A stretch of 64,000 nt of DNA from Aquabacterium parvum (GCF_001447195.1 NZ_LFRI01000341.1:1-64000); one strand, 5' to 3'. Positions 38,158-47,189 are shown, counted from the first letter of the stretch. A program made the numbers and translations. The notes: a model not told the origin generated them from the letters alone.

Positions 38158-38429
38158 CGGGTGACCCTCTTGGGGCTTTCAGAAACAGCGGTGAGCAAGC
38201 CAATGCACTAACCGTGCCAGCCCGCAAAACTTGCACCAAGACAGAACCCCACAGGCCAGCCACGTTGCCCTGGATGCCGCACCATGGTGCACCACCGACT
38301 GAGACTGGTGCAAGCCATCGGGTCAAAGTGGATGCGCCCACGGTGTTACGCACCAACATGTTCACCCACGAGGGGCCAATGTGTGATGCGCGCGCCACAG
38401 GTAGCCGGGTGACGCCAGCCAGGCTGCCC
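38158..38429. other. Intergenic region upstream of the ATP-grasp/alpha-E unit with palindromic motifs
   Basis: No gene seen. It holds three related elements: TTGCACCA near 38231, a perfect 12-bp palindrome GCACCATGGTGC at 38279-38290 and TGGTGCAAG at 38306-38314. The sites are likely part of the control region of the minus-strand ATP-grasp/alpha-E genes. The bound factor is unknown. Confidence 0.5.
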
Positions 38430-38454
38430 AAAAAAAAGGCACCGTGAGGTGCCT
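38429..38454 (-). terminator. Intrinsic terminator of the PEP-CTERM gene
   Basis: On the minus strand, AAGGCACC TCAC GGTGCCTT is followed by eight T (plus-strand A-run at 38430-38437). It lies 28 bases after the stop codon of the PEP-CTERM gene. Confidence 0.88.
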
Positions 38455-38481
38455 TGTGCCGGATCGCCAGGGGCGAACTCG

Positions 38482-39066
38482 TCAAGCTTGAGCGCGGCCC
38501 GGCTGTCGACGGCGGCTCCACAGGACGGCAGCCGCCAGGCCCATTGCGGACAAGGCAAGCTGCGAGGCTTCAGGTGCCGGCGAAGCCACGGCGCTGAACG
38601 AATAGGCCCACTCATTGACGGGCCAGAAGCCGTCCGGGTTGTCCACGGAATGGCCGATGAAGCGAAGCGTGTACGCACCCTCGAGCAAGTGCGAGAAGGT
38701 GAAATTCAAGCGCGCGCTGCCCGGGTCGAACGAGTAGGTGTACACGGGACCACTGCTGCCCGCCGAATACAACTCGACCGCGGTGAAGAGGTAGGGCGTC
38801 AGGCCCGACGACGACTGCCAGACCGAACCGACCTGCCCGACGATGTCGGTGAACCGGTCGGAGGGCGAGACGGGGCTGTTGCCCCAGCCGATGAAGAAGC
38901 CTTGGTCTCGGTAGAAGGAGCCCGGCTCCTGGGCGTAGGACAGCCCGCCACGGAGGTTGCCAGCGCCAATGGAACGCGAACCTGGGCCCAGATCGGCCTG
39001 AGCGTGAGCGACCGCATGCATGCCCAACCAGGCAGCAAGCAAGATGAGTTTGTGAAAGGCGTTCAC
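38482..39066 (-). CDS. PEP-CTERM-type exported protein
   Basis: 194 residues from a GTG at 39066, which has AGGA five bases upstream; an ATG at 39078 would add four residues. Signal peptide to about residue 22 (LGMHAVAHAQA). The middle is a beta-rich secreted domain (TPYLFTAVELYS, LNFTFSHLLEGAYTLRFIGHSVDN). The C-terminus is a sorting signal: PAPEAS, a hydrophobic helix and a final RRR cluster, a variant PEP-CTERM tripartite signal recognised by exosortase. No exosortase gene is in the window. The domain resembles lectin-like FxDxF/PEP-CTERM proteins but I cannot name it. Confidence 0.8.
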   Translation of the reverse strand: MNAFHKLILLAAWLGMHAVAHAQADLGPGSRSIGAGNLRGGLSYAQEPGSFYRDQGFFIGWGNSPVSPSDRFTDIVGQVGSVWQSSSGLTPYLFTAVELYSAGSSGPVYTYSFDPGSARLNFTFSHLLEGAYTLRFIGHSVDNPDGFWPVNEWAYSFSAVASPAPEASQLALSAMGLAAAVLWSRRRQPGRAQA

Positions 39067-39193
39067 ATTCGTCCTCATGATTTTGGTATGCGGAAAGTCT
39101 ATATGTAATTCAGTGCGTCACGTCACACATCCCCAAGTCGGGTGCCTTGGGCTCGCCAAACTGACAAAGGGGGAGAAAAACCGCCAAATCAGC

Positions 39194-40141
39194 TCAGGAG
39201 GCACGCTGCAACCGGGTGGTCACGTGCACATCCAGGGTGTGGCGCCCGCCGCCTCGGATGACACCTCGCAGCGGGGTGACATCGCCGAAATCGCGGCCGT
39301 GGGCCACCCGAACGTGGTGCACACCCGGCACGCAATCGTTCGTCGGGTCGAGGTCCAGCCAGTCATCCGAGCCAGGCAGCCCCAGCCCGGGCACCCAGAC
39401 ACTGAGCCAGGCATGCGAAGCGTCGGCGCCCACCAGGGCCACTTGCCCTGGCGGCGGCAAGGTCAGGAGATAGCCGCTCACATAGCGGGCGGCCAGCCCA
39501 CTGGCGCGCAGGCAGCCCAGCATGAGGTGGGCGAAGTCCTGGCAGACGCCCCGGCGACGCGCGAACACCTCCAGGATGGGGGTGGAGATGTCGGTGGACG
39601 CTGGCGCGTAGGTGAAGTCGCGGTGGATGCGCTGCATCAGCTCGATGACCGATTCGGCCAAAGGACGATCGTCGCGCAAGGACACACCGGCGTAGGCACG
39701 CAGCTCAGGGTGGAGCGGCACGAACGGCGATGCGTAGAGGTATTCGCTGGCCGCTTCAAAGGGTGCGTGAGCGCAGTAGGCCAGCCGCTCTTTCACGTCG
39801 CCGCAAGTGGGCCCCTGATCAGGGGCCAGCGCCTGGTAACGGTGTCGCACCTCGACCTCGCTGCGCGCCAGCACGCGCAACTCGGCGTGCGCCGCGTGCA
39901 TCGCAAAGTAGGCACGGCTGTTGCCATGGCTGTCTCGCCTGACGCTGTGTTGGGCCGGCGTGGGCTCGACCACCATGTCGAACGAGAGCAGTCGTTGCCC
40001 CCCATCGGACAGGGGACGCAAGCAGGCGATGTGCTGCGATTGCTCCACCGGGTGGTCGTAGTGGTAGAGGGTTTCGTGCTCGACCGACAGCCGGGCGCTG
40101 CCGACCTCGGGGGTCGACACGGGCAGCTCAAGCAGGCTCAT
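39194..40141 (-). CDS. Transglutaminase-like cysteine protease family protein
   Basis: 315 residues from the ATG at 40141 overlapping the upstream stop codon (ATGA). N-terminal bacterial transglutaminase beta domain (LSVEHETLYHYDHPVEQSQHIACLRP), then the transglutaminase core with triad Cys200 (RRGVCQDFAHLML), His243 (DASHAWLSVW) and Asp265 (WLDLDPTND). Members of this clan in bacteria are mostly peptidases. Last gene of a three-gene unit with the ATP-grasp/alpha-E fusion and the DUF2126 protein. Confidence 0.92.
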   Translation of the reverse strand: MSLLELPVSTPEVGSARLSVEHETLYHYDHPVEQSQHIACLRPLSDGGQRLLSFDMVVEPTPAQHSVRRDSHGNSRAYFAMHAAHAELRVLARSEVEVRHRYQALAPDQGPTCGDVKERLAYCAHAPFEAASEYLYASPFVPLHPELRAYAGVSLRDDRPLAESVIELMQRIHRDFTYAPASTDISTPILEVFARRRGVCQDFAHLMLGCLRASGLAARYVSGYLLTLPPPGQVALVGADASHAWLSVWVPGLGLPGSDDWLDLDPTNDCVPGVHHVRVAHGRDFGDVTPLRGVIRGGGRHTLDVHVTTRLQRAS

Positions 40142-42738
40142 GCACTCACCATGGAGTCGTTGGGCTCGGCGTGCACGAAGTACTGGCGGGCGATCTCGTC
40201 CGAGAGGCGCCAACCGGCATCCAGCAGGCGGTCGCACAGGGCCAGCACGCGGGCGTGCCCCTCTTTCGGATCACAGAGCAGCTCCAGTTCGACACCAACG
40301 CCCTGGTGGGGCAGCAACGCGAGCAGGTCATCGTGCAAGCCCGTGCGATCGGGCAGCTTGCCCAACTCTGTGCGCAAACGGCGCAGCACGCAGGCCAGCG
40401 CTCTTGGGTTGGTTTCGTCGTGCACGAGCAAGGCCAGCAACGCAGGCACCTCCAGCCGACGCTGGAAGCGCGCACGGAAGGTGATGGCGCTGTCGAAGAT
40501 GTCGAGCAGCTGGTCGAAGCCTTGTGCTTGCGACAAGGCGCGGTGGACCCAAAAGGCGCGCAGGAAGGCGGTGTAACCCACCAGGCGCTCGATCAGTCGG
40601 CCCACCGTCAACAGTCGCCAGCCGACGTCGCGGGTCATGCGGTCGGTCTGCGCACCAGTGACCGCAGCCAGTTGCATGGCCAATTGTTCCAGGGCCGCAT
40701 CGGCCTGTTGCAAGCCCGGGTGCTGCCCAGTGGGCACGTCCTGGATCAAGGCCTGGCGAAAACCTTCCCCCAGGCTGCGCAGCAACCGAGCATGCGCGGG
40801 TGACAGGCGCTCACGCAGTGACTGGGAGGAGCGAGACAGGGCCTCGAGGTTGTAGCCCAGGCTGAAGGCACCCTGGGTGGCGCGTTCGTCGGACAGGGCA
40901 TCGAGCACGGCGCGCTCGAACACGCGAGGCGCTTTGTGCAGAGCCGGCGCGCCGGGTGGCACCAGACCGTTCAGGGCTGCGAGGTCAGAGAGCGCTTGCA
41001 ACACGTGCTCGTCGGCTTCGTCTTCGCTGGTCTGCAAGCTCAGCAGGCCTTGCACCAGGCGCAGTTGCTGCTCGGCACGCTCGGTGTAGCGGCCCATCCA
41101 GAACAGGTTCTCGCCAGTGCGGCTGGCCACGGGACGCTGGCGTTGCGCGAGCTCGTCCGGGCGCACAGCGCTGGGCAGCATCGAGAAGGTGTCGACCGCG
41201 TCCTCGGTGAGCACCCAGGTGTCCATCGAGCTGCCGCCCAATTGCATGGACACGGGGCCGGCATCGCGCGTGGCGATGCGGGTCATGCCACCGGGCAGCA
41301 CCTGCCAGCCACCCTTGCCATCCGACAACGCGTAGACGCGCAAAGAGGCCCCGCGCATGGCGATGTGGCCCGCTTGCCAGACCGGGGCCTGTGCATAGGG
41401 CACGAAGCCCTGGACGGTGTAGGCGGCCGGGTCGTGGTCGATGCGCTCTCGCCAGCTGTTCAAGGCGGGTTGCGACAGGGTCTGGCCCAGCACCGCATCG
41501 AAACTCTGGCGCAGGCGCGGTGAGCCAAAGCCGGGTGTGCCGGCGTAGGGGTAGCTGGGGCGGATGACCTGGCTGGCGAGATCGGGGGCGATGTCGGCCC
41601 AGGCCGAGGCTTCGCCGCACCACCAGGTGGGCAGCGACGGCAGGCTGAGCTCCTCGCCCAGCAGGTGCCTGGACAGCGCTGGCAAAAAGCCATGCACTGC
41701 GGGCGATTCAAGGAAGCCCGTGCCCAGCGCATTGGCCAGCACGACGTGGCCGGCGCGCACCGCTTGCATCAGGCCTGGCACGCCGAGGTGGGAGTCGGAG
41801 CGCAGCTCCAGCGGGTCGCAGAAGTCGTCGTCCAGGCGACGCAGCAGACCGTGCAATGGCTCCAGCCCCTGCACTGTCTTGAGGAAGAGGCGCTCGTCTC
41901 GAACAACCAGGTCACCGCCTTCCACCAGGGGCAGGCCGAGGTAACGCGCCAGGTAGGCCTGCTCGAAATAGGTCTCGTTGTAGGGGCCTGGCGTGAGCAA
42001 GGCCAGTCGGGGCGCCTGGCCATCTGCGCAAGGCTCGGCCAGCTCGGTGAGCGTGTCGACCATGCGGCGGTAGCCCGAGGCCAGGTGCTGCACGTTCATG
42101 GCTCGGTAGGCATCGGGGAACTGGCGCGAAACGATGAGCCGGTTCTGCATCACGTAGCCCAGCCCGGACGGTGCCTGGGTGCGGTGCGAAACCACCCACC
42201 AGGCGCCATCGGGACCACGAACCAGGTCGAAGGCCAGCACGTGCAGGTAGATGCCACCGGGCGGGGTCACGCCCTGCATGCCGCGCAGGTAGCCGGGGTG
42301 GCCCAGCACCAGGGCCGAGGGCAGCAGCGCCTGCTTCAGCAGCGATTGCTCGTCGTAGGTGTCGGCCAGGATGCAGTTGAGCAGGCGCGCGCGCTGGGCC
42401 ACACCTTGCTCCAGGCTGCGCCACTCCTGCGCACCAATGATGTGCGGCAGCACCTCCAGCGACCAGGGCCGGCTGGGCCCCCCCTGCGAGTTGTAGACGT
42501 TGTAGGTGATGCCATCTTCGAGGATCTGACGCGCCATGAGGTCCTGGCGCCGCTGCAGGTCTTCCAGCGGCGCCCCCAGGTGGCGGGCAAAGTCCTGCCA
42601 CAAAGGGCGCAGATCGCCCTCGTCGTTGCGCAGCTCGTCGAAGTGGCCGGGCTCCACCGGGCGGGCGCGGTGCAGCATCGCCTGGGCCACGTTGGGCTCC
42701 AGGCTGGGATCGTCAAAAAGGGGCAGGTTGGCTGTCAC
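40138..42738 (-). CDS. Circularly permuted ATP-grasp / alpha-E fusion protein
   Basis: 866 residues. Residues about 1-510 are a circularly permuted ATP-grasp domain (ITYNVYNSQGGPSRPW, LEVLPHIIGAQEWRSLEQG, PPGGIYLHVLAFDLVRGPDG, LLTPGPYNETYFEQAYLAR, GGSSMDTWVL). Residues about 545-866 are an alpha-E domain (SRTGENLFWMGRYTERAEQQLRLVQ). The same two domains occur as separate proteins at 36712-38157 and 35640-36698, so this is a fused paralogue. It lies 15 bases after the DUF2126 gene and overlaps the next by four. Confidence 0.93.
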   Translation of the reverse strand: MTANLPLFDDPSLEPNVAQAMLHRARPVEPGHFDELRNDEGDLRPLWQDFARHLGAPLEDLQRRQDLMARQILEDGITYNVYNSQGGPSRPWSLEVLPHIIGAQEWRSLEQGVAQRARLLNCILADTYDEQSLLKQALLPSALVLGHPGYLRGMQGVTPPGGIYLHVLAFDLVRGPDGAWWVVSHRTQAPSGLGYVMQNRLIVSRQFPDAYRAMNVQHLASGYRRMVDTLTELAEPCADGQAPRLALLTPGPYNETYFEQAYLARYLGLPLVEGGDLVVRDERLFLKTVQGLEPLHGLLRRLDDDFCDPLELRSDSHLGVPGLMQAVRAGHVVLANALGTGFLESPAVHGFLPALSRHLLGEELSLPSLPTWWCGEASAWADIAPDLASQVIRPSYPYAGTPGFGSPRLRQSFDAVLGQTLSQPALNSWRERIDHDPAAYTVQGFVPYAQAPVWQAGHIAMRGASLRVYALSDGKGGWQVLPGGMTRIATRDAGPVSMQLGGSSMDTWVLTEDAVDTFSMLPSAVRPDELAQRQRPVASRTGENLFWMGRYTERAEQQLRLVQGLLSLQTSEDEADEHVLQALSDLAALNGLVPPGAPALHKAPRVFERAVLDALSDERATQGAFSLGYNLEALSRSSQSLRERLSPAHARLLRSLGEGFRQALIQDVPTGQHPGLQQADAALEQLAMQLAAVTGAQTDRMTRDVGWRLLTVGRLIERLVGYTAFLRAFWVHRALSQAQGFDQLLDIFDSAITFRARFQRRLEVPALLALLVHDETNPRALACVLRRLRTELGKLPDRTGLHDDLLALLPHQGVGVELELLCDPKEGHARVLALCDRLLDAGWRLSDEIARQYFVHAEPNDSMVSA

Positions 42739-42753
42739 AGTCCCGACATCGTA

Positions 42754-45700
42754 TCAACCGCCCTGCGTCTTGCGCAGATCAAGGGTGAGCGGATGCTCCA
42801 GCCCTGCGGCAAGAGATCGCACATCCATCGCGCCTGGTGTGTGTCCCATGCGGAAGAAGCGCGCCAGGCGTCGGCTCTCGGCCTCGTAAGAGTTGACGGG
42901 GAAGGTGTCGTAATTGCGGCCGCCCGGGTGCGCGACATGGTATTGACAGCCGCCCAGCGAGCGCTTGAGCCAGGTGTCGACCAGGTCGAAGGTGAGCGGG
43001 GCGTCGGCGCCGATGGTGGGGTGCAGGCACGAAGGGGGCTGCCAGGCGCGGTAGCGCACGCCTGCGACGAACTCGCCGACGCGGCCGGTCGGGTGAAGCG
43101 GCAACACACGGCCGTTGACCGTGACCACGTGGCGGTTGCCGTTCAGGCCGGTGGCGCGCACCTCCAGGCGCTCCATGGACGAGTCCACGTAGCGCACGGT
43201 GCCGCCCGGCGCGCCCTCCTCGCCCATCACGTGCCAGGGCTCCAGCGCGCCGCGCAGGGTCAGGCGCACACCCGCGGTCTGCACCTCGCCGACATAGGGG
43301 AAACGGAACTCGAAGTGCGGCGCGAACCACTCGGGCTTGAAGTCGAAGCCGGCCATCTGCAACTCGGCCAGCACGTCGGCAAAGTCTTGCTCGACAAAGC
43401 TGGGCAGCATGAAGCGGTCGTGCAGACCGGTGCCCCAGCGCGTCAGGCGGGTGGCGCCATGGCCCTTGTACGGCTCTTTCCAGAACCAGGCCACCAGCGC
43501 GCGCAGCAGCAACTGCTGCACCAGGCTCATCTTCGAATGGGGTGGCATCTCGAAGGCGCGCAACTCCAGCAGGCCCAGGCGACCGGTGGGGCCGTCGGGC
43601 GAGTACAGCTTGTCGATGCAGAACTCGCTGCGGTGCGTGTTGCCGGTGGCGTCGATCAGCAGGTTGCGCAGCGTGCGGTCGATGATCCACGGAGGGCACT
43701 GGCCCCAGATGGCCATCTGCCGCTCGATTTCCTTCATGCCGATCTCGGCTTCGTAGACCTGGTCCATGCGCGCTTCGTCGATGCGCGGCGCCTGGCTGGT
43801 GGGCCCGATGAACAGGCCCGAGAACAGGTAGGACAGCGAGGGGTGGTTGTGCCAGAAGGTCAGCAGGCTGGGGATGAGGTCGGGACGGCGCAGGAAGGGG
43901 CTGTCGCCAGGCGTGGCCCCACCGAGCACGAAGTGGTTGCCACCGCCGGTGCCGGTGTGGCGACCGTCGACCATGAACTTCTCGGTGGACAGGCGGGTTT
44001 CGTGTGCGGCCTGGTAGAGGAACTCGGTGTGATCGACCAGTTGGCCCCAACCCGATGCGGGGTGGATGTTGACCTCGATGACACCTGGGTCGGGCGTGAC
44101 CTGCAGCATCTTCAGGCGGGCATCACGTGGCGGCGGGTAGCCTTCGAGCACGATTTTCAGCCCGGTTTCAGCGGCCGTGGCCTCGACAGCGGCCAGCAGA
44201 TCGAGGTAATCGTCCAGGCTGGACAAAGGCGGCATGAACACGTAGAGCACGCCCCCGCCCTGCCCTTCGGCCTCGACCTTGGGGCCGCTGGCGCGGTCGG
44301 GGTTGCGTGCTTCCACGCACAGGGCTGTGCGCGTGATCCAGTGGGCCGACTCGAACCGGTTGGGGTGCTTGGATGGGTCGGCATTCGAGGGCGTGGCCGG
44401 GCCTGCGGCGGCGACGACCGGGTTGGCCGACAACGCGCCCCATTCGCCGTTGACGCTGGTGCCGCCCAACCCCTCGACAGCTTGCCCTTGGATGGAGACG
44501 GCGCCGCCTTGCGCGAAACCGCCGCCCACCGCATGAGGGCCGTACTGCGCGCGCAGCGTTGCCGCGTCAGCCAAGGGTGCGCGAGGCGCGAACGGGTCAT
44601 GGTGGTGGGCGAAGGGGTACTGCTCACGCGATACCCAAGGCAGCGAGTCGAGTGGCAGGCGGTAGCCCATCGAGGAGTCACCCGGGATGAGGTACATGCG
44701 CTCGTCGCGGAAGAACCAGGGGCCCGTGACCCAGCGCGGCCCGCTCAGGCCTGGGGCGTGATCCCACTCCCGCTTGAGAGGCAGGGCATAACCCACGGTG
44801 TGCGTCAGGCCCTGGTCGTAAACGCGGCGCAGGCGAACGCGCTCGAGCTCGTCGTCAAGCTTGGACTCAAAGGGGTCGACGTTGACTGGCAGGCGGCGCT
44901 CGCGCCACAGGTAGTACCAGGTGTCTTCGAAACCAGCCTGGATGTGGGTGGGGCCCACGCCCAGCTTGTTCGAGAGCGTTTCGATGAAGCGCTTGGCGTC
45001 ACTGCTGGTGTAGCGCTCGGCCTGGCGCTCGTCGGCGAACAGGCTGGGGTCGTGCCAGCAGGGCTGGCCGTCGGTTCGCCAGAAGATGGACAGGGCCCAG
45101 CGCGGCAGTTGCTCGCCCGGGTACCACTTGCCTTGCCCGAAGTGCAGGAAGCCGCCTTCGCCGTACTTGGCGCGCAGCTTGTGGACCAGGGTGGTGGCCA
45201 GGCCCCGCTTGGTGGGACCCAGGGCGTCGGTGTTCCACTCGGCGCCATCACGGTCATCGACAGAGACGAAGGTGGGCTCGCCGCCCATCGTCAGCCTGAC
45301 GTCGCCCGACTGCAGTTGCGCATCCACGGCCTGGCCCAGGGCATCGATCTCGGACCACTGCGCGTCGGTGTAGGGCTTGGTCACGCGGGGTGACTCGAAG
45401 ATGCGCGTGATCGACATCCGGTGGTCGAACTCGACCTCGCATTCGTCGACGGCGCCGGAGATGGGCGCGGCCCCGGAAGGCTCGGGGGTGCAGGCCACGG
45501 GGATGTGGCCTTCGCCGGCCAGCAGGCCCGAGGTCGGGTCGAGACCGATCCAGCCTGCACCGGGCAGGTAGACCTCGCACCAGGCGTGCAGATCGGTGAA
45601 GTCAACTTCGGTCCCCGAGGGGCCGTCGAGCGCGGCCACGTCGGCTTTGAGCTGGATGAGGTAGCCCGAGACAAAGCGCGCGGCCAGGCCCATGTGGCGC

Positions 45701-46272
45701 AAGGCCTGCACCAGCAGCCAGCCTGTGTCCCGGCAGGAGCCCGACTTTTTGGTCAGCGTCTCTTCGGGCGTCTGCACGCCCGGCTCCATGCGGATGGTGT
45801 AGCTGATGTCGCTTTGCAGGCGCTGGTTGAGCCCCACCAGGAAGTCGATGGTGCGCACCTCTTTGCGGTCGATGCTGTCGACAAAGGCCTTGAAGGCCGG
45901 GGTGAGCTCGCCCTTGACCAGGTAGGGCGCCAGGTCATGGGCGCTGGCCTCGTCGTACTGGAAGGGGTAGTTCTCGGCGTGTGGCTCGAGGAAGAAGTCG
46001 AAGGGGTTGTAGACCGCCATCTCGGCGACCAGGTCGATGGTGACCTTGAACTCGCGCGTGCGCTCGGGAAAGACAAGCCGAGCCAGGTGATTGGAGAAGG
46101 CGTCTTGCTGCCAGTTGATGAAATGCATCACCGGCTCGACCTTCAGCGAGTACGACAGGACGCGGGTGCGGCTGTGCGGCGCCGGGCGCAGGCGCACGAC
46201 CTGGGGCGACAAGTTCACCAACCGGTCATAGCGGTAGTGGGTGACGTGGTTCAGGGCGACGTGGATGGACAC
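42754..46272 (-). CDS. Transglutaminase-DUF2126 fusion protein
   Basis: 1172 residues. Residues 1 to about 290 are a transglutaminase-like protease with triad Cys180 (KSGSCRDTGW), His229 (DLHAWCEVYLPG) and Asp245 (GLDPTSG). Residues about 310-1172 form the large DUF2126 domain (LTMGGEPTFVSVDD, GFLHFGQGKWYPGEQLPRWALSIFW, FMVDGRHTGTGGGNHFVLGG), which is related to glutamine-synthetase/amidoligase-like and COOH-NH2 ligase families. First gene of the three-gene unit; its combination with ATP-grasp and alpha-E suggests coupled peptide bond making and breaking. Confidence 0.92.
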   Translation of the reverse strand: MSIHVALNHVTHYRYDRLVNLSPQVVRLRPAPHSRTRVLSYSLKVEPVMHFINWQQDAFSNHLARLVFPERTREFKVTIDLVAEMAVYNPFDFFLEPHAENYPFQYDEASAHDLAPYLVKGELTPAFKAFVDSIDRKEVRTIDFLVGLNQRLQSDISYTIRMEPGVQTPEETLTKKSGSCRDTGWLLVQALRHMGLAARFVSGYLIQLKADVAALDGPSGTEVDFTDLHAWCEVYLPGAGWIGLDPTSGLLAGEGHIPVACTPEPSGAAPISGAVDECEVEFDHRMSITRIFESPRVTKPYTDAQWSEIDALGQAVDAQLQSGDVRLTMGGEPTFVSVDDRDGAEWNTDALGPTKRGLATTLVHKLRAKYGEGGFLHFGQGKWYPGEQLPRWALSIFWRTDGQPCWHDPSLFADERQAERYTSSDAKRFIETLSNKLGVGPTHIQAGFEDTWYYLWRERRLPVNVDPFESKLDDELERVRLRRVYDQGLTHTVGYALPLKREWDHAPGLSGPRWVTGPWFFRDERMYLIPGDSSMGYRLPLDSLPWVSREQYPFAHHHDPFAPRAPLADAATLRAQYGPHAVGGGFAQGGAVSIQGQAVEGLGGTSVNGEWGALSANPVVAAAGPATPSNADPSKHPNRFESAHWITRTALCVEARNPDRASGPKVEAEGQGGGVLYVFMPPLSSLDDYLDLLAAVEATAAETGLKIVLEGYPPPRDARLKMLQVTPDPGVIEVNIHPASGWGQLVDHTEFLYQAAHETRLSTEKFMVDGRHTGTGGGNHFVLGGATPGDSPFLRRPDLIPSLLTFWHNHPSLSYLFSGLFIGPTSQAPRIDEARMDQVYEAEIGMKEIERQMAIWGQCPPWIIDRTLRNLLIDATGNTHRSEFCIDKLYSPDGPTGRLGLLELRAFEMPPHSKMSLVQQLLLRALVAWFWKEPYKGHGATRLTRWGTGLHDRFMLPSFVEQDFADVLAELQMAGFDFKPEWFAPHFEFRFPYVGEVQTAGVRLTLRGALEPWHVMGEEGAPGGTVRYVDSSMERLEVRATGLNGNRHVVTVNGRVLPLHPTGRVGEFVAGVRYRAWQPPSCLHPTIGADAPLTFDLVDTWLKRSLGGCQYHVAHPGGRNYDTFPVNSYEAESRRLARFFRMGHTPGAMDVRSLAAGLEHPLTLDLRKTQGG

Positions 46273-46368
46273 GTGGATCTCCGGCAGAGCAAGCAGCCAT
46301 GGATTGGCTGCGCTGAATGTGACAGGAGCAAGTTGCGGACCAAGCGCCCTGCGCCACCGTTGCTTGCA

Positions 46369-47097
46369 TCAACCTGTGACCGGTCTCTCTGCCGCCGCGC
46401 CATCGGCCTGCCACCACCGAGGGGACACGGCGCACACCACCAAGGCAACGCTCACCACATCTTTGGGCAAGAGGACCTCGGCCGGGCCACCTTGCCATGG
46501 AGAAACCACCATGGAGTCGACCCGATCGAGCAGCAGCCGACACAAGCGCACCCCGCCCTTTCGCAAGGTGACCAGCACGAAGTCCTCGGGCTGCAAAGGC
46601 GCATGCGCAGACACCACCAGAAAATACCCATCCTGGGCATAGGGCGCCAGCCCTTGGCCCTGCACACGCATGGCATGGCAGTGCTCGGCCATCCAGGGCA
46701 GACCGAGCGTGCCGCCTTCTGTGGGCTGCGTCTTGGGTGAGCCCACACGTTGAGAAACCTGTCTGCCGTCCTCGCGCAGGTGAACCACGCCATGAACCGG
46801 CACCCGCACATGGGGCTCGCCATCGCCTCCGTGAACCGACTCGGCCGCCACGGGCACTGCCTTTTCCAGCGGTGGACCGTCGCCCCTGGCAAGCCAGTCA
46901 GCTCGAACGCCCAACTCCTTGGCCAAGGAGGGTGTGTGCGAGCTGCCCTGCGCGCCGGCGTCGAGGTCGCACAGGTACTGGATGGCCTGGGGTTTGACCC
47001 CGACGGCCCGAGCCAGTTCGCTCTGGTTTGTGCGCCCCGCGCGCCGCATGGCCCATCCCAGTCGACCTGCGTAGCTTTCCCACTCTCCATTTTTCAT
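46369..47097 (-). CDS. CI/LexA-like repressor with degenerate S24 peptidase domain
   Basis: 242 residues. N-terminal XRE helix-turn-helix (LGWAMRRAGRTNQSELARAVGVKPQAIQYL) and a C-terminal S24-type domain (HVRVPVHGVVHLREDG, MRVQGQGLAPYAQDGYFLVVS). In active S24 repressors the nucleophile lies in a GDSMxP motif; here that segment reads GQGLAP with no Ser, and the Lys position region reads VRLCRLLL. The protein is therefore predicted not to self-cleave, so SOS induction by RecA would not work. It diverges from a YdaS/Cro-like gene, the layout of a phage immunity switch, but no phage structural genes are near. Confidence 0.85.
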   Translation of the reverse strand: MKNGEWESYAGRLGWAMRRAGRTNQSELARAVGVKPQAIQYLCDLDAGAQGSSHTPSLAKELGVRADWLARGDGPPLEKAVPVAAESVHGGDGEPHVRVPVHGVVHLREDGRQVSQRVGSPKTQPTEGGTLGLPWMAEHCHAMRVQGQGLAPYAQDGYFLVVSAHAPLQPEDFVLVTLRKGGVRLCRLLLDRVDSMVVSPWQGGPAEVLLPKDVVSVALVVCAVSPRWWQADGAAAERPVTG

Positions 47098-47189
47098 GCG
47101 GCGATGCTACAAAGATCTTTGTGGAATGCATTGCCATAATTTTTGCGCTGATGTACAAATGCAACTACAAATCAAAGCAGAGAGAAAAC
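47098..47189. promoter_or_regulatory. Divergent operator region of the CI/Cro-like pair
   Basis: 92-base gap between the divergent start codons, more AT-rich than its surroundings. It has a perfect 14-bp palindrome ACAAAGATCTTTGT at 47109-47122. Two direct TACAAAT half-sites follow at 47154-47160 and 47166-47172, sharing TACAAA with the palindrome. These are the likely operators for one or both regulators. The exact promoters could not be assigned with confidence. Confidence 0.6.

Noticed and set aside
38279-38290. Classical NtrC binding site
   Set aside because: Half-sites match, but the halves abut with no spacer, whereas canonical sites are separated; kept only as a possible variant.
41665-45393. 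1242-codon plus-strand open frame opposite the ATP-grasp fusion and DUF2126 genes
   Set aside because: Shadow of the GC-rich coding strand spanning two real genes and their junction; no recognisable motifs.
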